From Arthrobacter sp. S41 (GTDB lineage Bacteria; Actinomycetota; Actinomycetes; Actinomycetales; Micrococcaceae): a DNA stretch of 64,000 nucleotides. Positions 61,804-64,000 of this stretch are shown here, piece after piece. Every line of letters begins with the position of its first letter. Position 1 is the stretch's first letter. The notes under the pieces were generated by a model, which saw only the letters and a program-made list of their open reading frames with translations, was not told the origin of the DNA and made no database searches. The stretch is from positions 2,401,109 through 2,465,108 of the forward strand of contig NZ_SIHY01000001.1 in NCBI RefSeq assembly GCF_004320535.1, in the 5' to 3' direction. The translations under genes and the position numbers were made by a program.

Positions 61804-62676
61804 GTGAAAACCCCCAAAATTTGTAAAACCCGCCAGGAACTGAAGGCGGCCATCGCCGAGGCTAATCCCCGATCGTTGGGCTTTGTTCCCACCATGGGCG
61901 CCTTGCACCAGGGCCATGGTTCCCTGTTCCGTATCGCGCGTGAAGAAAATGAACTGGTTGTCATCTCGATTTTTGTCAACGAGCTGCAGTTCAACGACGC
62001 CGGCGACTACGCCCGCTACCCACGCCAGCTCCAAGCCGATGTGCAACTGGCTGCCGAGGCCGGGGTGGACATCATCTTCGCCCCCGAGGCGCAGGAGATT
62101 TACCACGCAGGTCTGCCATTGATAAAGCTGGCCTCGGGACGCATGGGTGAGCTGTATGAAGGCGCGTCACGTCCGGGCCACTTTGATGGCATGCTTGCCG
62201 TGGTCTCCAAGCTTTTGCACCTAGCTGACCCACGCCAGGGTGCGTACCGCGCCTACTTTGGGCAGAAGGACGCCCAGCAGGTGGTGTTGATCCGTCGTAT
62301 GGTTGCCGACCTGGACTACCCGGTTGAACTTCGTTCGGTGCCGATCGTACGCAGTGAAAAGGGCCTGGCCCTCTCCAGCCGCAATGCCTTGCTCAGCGAG
62401 GCAGAGAAGGAAGCGGCCATGGTGTTGCACCGCTCCATCCAGCTCATCGCCGATCGTGCGGCCAACCATGAGCCACTAAACATCGAGGACGCCATTGGCC
62501 TGTTCCAAATGGAACCATTGGTTCAGCTTGACTACTTCACGGTGGTTGATCCCAACACCTTAGAAGAGCTGGCGTTTAACTGCCAGGACACTCCCTTCAC
62601 CGGTGAAGGCCTGATCCTTGTGGCAGCCACCGTTGGCAAGGTGCGTTTGATCGACAACCAGCCGATCTCTGCCTAG
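61804..62676 (+). CDS. panC: pantothenate synthetase
   Basis: A 290-aa ATP-dependent ligase of pantoate and beta-alanine. LGFVPTMGALHQGHGSLF has the HxGH nucleotide motif, YFGQKDAQQVVLIRRMVADL and RSEKGLALSSRNALLS (KMSKS-like KGLALSSRN) are typical. One signature differs: FVNELQFN where most have FVNPxQF. The start is GTG 61804. Last gene of the long rightward run. Confidence 0.94.
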   Translation: MKTPKICKTRQELKAAIAEANPRSLGFVPTMGALHQGHGSLFRIAREENELVVISIFVNELQFNDAGDYARYPRQLQADVQLAAEAGVDIIFAPEAQEIYHAGLPLIKLASGRMGELYEGASRPGHFDGMLAVVSKLLHLADPRQGAYRAYFGQKDAQQVVLIRRMVADLDYPVELRSVPIVRSEKGLALSSRNALLSEAEKEAAMVLHRSIQLIADRAANHEPLNIEDAIGLFQMEPLVQLDYFTVVDPNTLEELAFNCQDTPFTGEGLILVAATVGKVRLIDNQPISA

Positions 62677-62694
62677 CTTTTAGCCGAAGCGTTC

Positions 62695-63617
62695 TTAGCG
62701 GAAACGCCGCGAAGCAGCGGCAAGCACCTGGCGGAAACCCGCCAGCTCGGCGATGATCTCTTGGGCGGACTGCGGCGCGGTAACAAACTCAACCGCCTGC
62801 CCGGCATACACCGGGTCAATATCGACGGCAGCCTCTGCGCGAGCGGTCACCATCTTCTCGCGTAGTTCTTCGGTCGCATCCCAAGAGGACAAATCCTCGT
62901 GGGATGCGCTGAACTCATTGCGCAGGGCTCGACCGCGAAACTGCGCGGGCCAAGCAAGTTGCTGGGCAATATCAAACGCCCGGGTGTAGGTGGTGTCATC
63001 CATCCCGGATGCTCGCACTACCTGCTTGACGTTTTCATGTCCCAACGATTGTGTTGCAGATAAGAAACGGGTGCCGACCCACGCCGCCTGGGCACCCGCG
63101 GCCAGCACTGCCGCAACCCCACTGGCCGTGCCAACACCACCGGCAGCAACTACTGGCTTCAACTGTTGCTGTGTGGCCAGCTGTAGTAGTGGCAAGGTTC
63201 CGGCTTCATTGCGCCCATGCCCGCCGCCTTCACTACCACGGGTGATGATGATGTCGATGTCATCGTCCATGGCCCGTTCAAGCTCCGCTGCGTTGCCTAC
63301 CTGCATTGCGGTCAGCACTCCGGCTTCGTGAGCTAGGGGCGCCCCACGGCTGACGTCGCCAAAACTTAGAGACACCAGCGTCGGACCGTATTCGAGGAAG
63401 ATTTCCAGCGGGGATAGATTCGTTTTCAGAGACCACGCCATAAAGCCAACACCCCAGGGTGTATCAAGGGGAGGCAACGTGCCCAACTTGTTCCTGGATC
63501 CACTCTTCCTTTGAGGAACCGGATACTCCGATCATGCCGACTCCGCCAGCTAAGGAAACCGCCGCTGCCAAAGCGCCACCGGCAGCTCCTGCCATAGGTG
63601 CGTTGAAGTTCGTTCAT
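62695..63617 (-). pseudogene. nitronate monooxygenase-like FMN oxidoreductase, frameshifted
   Basis: The ORF 62695-63486 (TTG start) encodes the body of a 2-nitropropane dioxygenase-like enzyme (WGVGFMAW, VSLSFGDVS, ITRGSEGGGHGR, VVAAGGVGTASGVAAVLAAGAQAAWVGTRFL). It lacks the FMN-binding N-terminus. That N-terminus is found just upstream in another frame (63595 to 63464), reading MAGAAGGALAAAVSLAGGVGMIGVSG and ending ASP-stop. Removing one base in the C4 run (GGGG on the plus strand, 63468-63471) would join the frames. Upstream residues MNELQR (63617) are in a third frame. So this is a decayed gene or holds sequence errors. Confidence 0.65.
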
Positions 63618-63669
63618 GTGCCTCAGTAGGACAGCAAGGTTAATGTGACCTAGAACGCGGCCCCTCGAT

Positions 63670-63698
63670 TTGTAACATCTTGGAAACCTCTGTATAGT
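63670..63698 (+). promoter_or_regulatory. rRNA operon promoter P1
   Basis: TTGTAA (63670-63675) and TATAGT (63693-63698) with a 17-bp spacer, upstream of the stronger P2 and in the same direction. Confidence 0.55.
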
Positions 63699-63789
63699 TT
63701 TTATCTGTTGCCGGAACGGAAACAACACGAAATATACGAGTTGTTTACCCGGTGGCAAATCACTTTTCACTGAAGCGTTTCGACCGGTT

Positions 63790-63817
63790 TTGACCGGGTC
63801 ACGGAACATGGTAGGCT
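63790..63817 (+). promoter_or_regulatory. rRNA operon promoter P2
   Basis: TTGACC (63790-63795) and TAGGCT (63812-63817) with a 16-bp spacer. The near-consensus -35, short spacer and G-containing -10 are typical of actinobacterial rRNA promoters. Confidence 0.65.
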
Positions 63818-63823
63818 AGAAAA

Positions 63824-64000
63824 GTTGCTCCGGAGCGAAGCAGTCACTGAGAAATGGTGGTTGTGGTGTCGAGAGTGTTTGTTGTTTGAGAACTCAATAG
63901 TGTGCCAAGTTTGTTGATACCGAATATTTATTTTATTTGGTGAATACATAACATTTGCTTGAGGCATTGCACCCCCGTGTGATGTTCTTGAGTGTTTTTT
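63824..64000 (+). other. leader of an rRNA operon (16S gene lies beyond the window)
   Basis: No ORF is credible between 63618 and 64000. The stretch TTGAGAACTCAATAGTGTGCC near 63887-63907 is a hallmark of the actinobacterial 16S rRNA leader, in the antitermination/processing region, and it follows promoters P1 and P2. The leader continues to the window end without reaching mature 16S sequence. Confidence 0.8.

Noticed and set aside
1..64000. CRISPR array, insertion sequence, prophage or tRNA
   Set aside because: No regularly spaced repeats, transposase or phage motifs, or convincing cloverleaf with a CCA-adjacent T-arm were recognised by eye on either strand.

Overview
This window looks like chromosomal DNA of a moderately high-GC actinobacterium of the Micrococcaceae (Arthrobacter/Glutamicibacter type). 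The evidence is the order tilS - hpt - ftsH - folE - folP - folB/folK - DUF3180 - two PH-domain proteins - DUF2520 - panC, frequent GTG starts and ATGA/GTGA overlaps, a fused HAD-GH65 phosphorylase, a divergent MocR/yczE pair and a TPP-riboswitch thi operon. I saw no insertion sequence, prophage, CRISPR array or tRNA. Genus placement is inference.

Region 1 (1-2631) is a rightward run: the end of an alpha/beta hydrolase, a PfkB sugar kinase, a Cof-type HAD phosphatase and a glycerophosphodiesterase.

Region 2 (2700-17756) is the most interesting part, a LacI-controlled carbohydrate island. An enolase-superfamily dehydratase diverges from a rightward operon (20-codon leader ORF, two ABC permeases, Gfo/Idh oxidoreductase, SDR). 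This converges on a leftward operon (Gfo/Idh, DUF993 aldolase-like protein, AP-endonuclease-2-type isomerase, a Gfo/Idh-DUF6807 fusion, an M24-fold protein lacking metal ligands). A LacI regulator and a lipoprotein solute-binding protein close the island. Three near-identical 14-bp operators (4067, 15143, 16359) lie just downstream of three readable promoters, so the regulon can be read from the sequence. There is no glycosidase and no transport ATPase. The content suggests import followed by oxidation, isomerisation, dehydration and aldol cleavage of an unknown sugar or sugar acid.

Region 3 (17803-23551) holds an APH-fold protein without catalytic residues, divergent from a HAD-GH65 fusion (beta-phosphoglucomutase plus disaccharide phosphorylase), and a sugar MFS transporter.

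Region 4 (23774-28420) is a leftward thiamin salvage operon, TPP riboswitch - thiM - thiE - thiD/tenA - NCS2 permease, with a YtrA-like GntR gene and its membrane-protein partner (28055-29982) upstream. Region 5 (30042-41673) has housekeeping and transport genes: aldehyde dehydrogenase, amino-acid permease, pgm, DUF4190, DUF2975/XRE pair, POT peptide transporter, amidase, rhodanese, pheA, diacylglycerol kinase. Region 6 (41712-50361) runs from serS through a HAD phosphatase, a possibly split small membrane gene, an HTH protein, yczE/MocR, pyroglutamyl peptidase, rmuC, a YCII protein and ppa.

Region 7 (50459-62676) is a long rightward housekeeping run: PBP4-type carboxypeptidase, zincin, tilS, hpt, ftsH, the folate genes, membrane PH proteins, DUF2520 and panC. 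The window ends with a frameshifted nitronate-monooxygenase-like gene (62695-63617) and the tandem promoters and leader of an rRNA operon whose 16S gene lies beyond position 64000.
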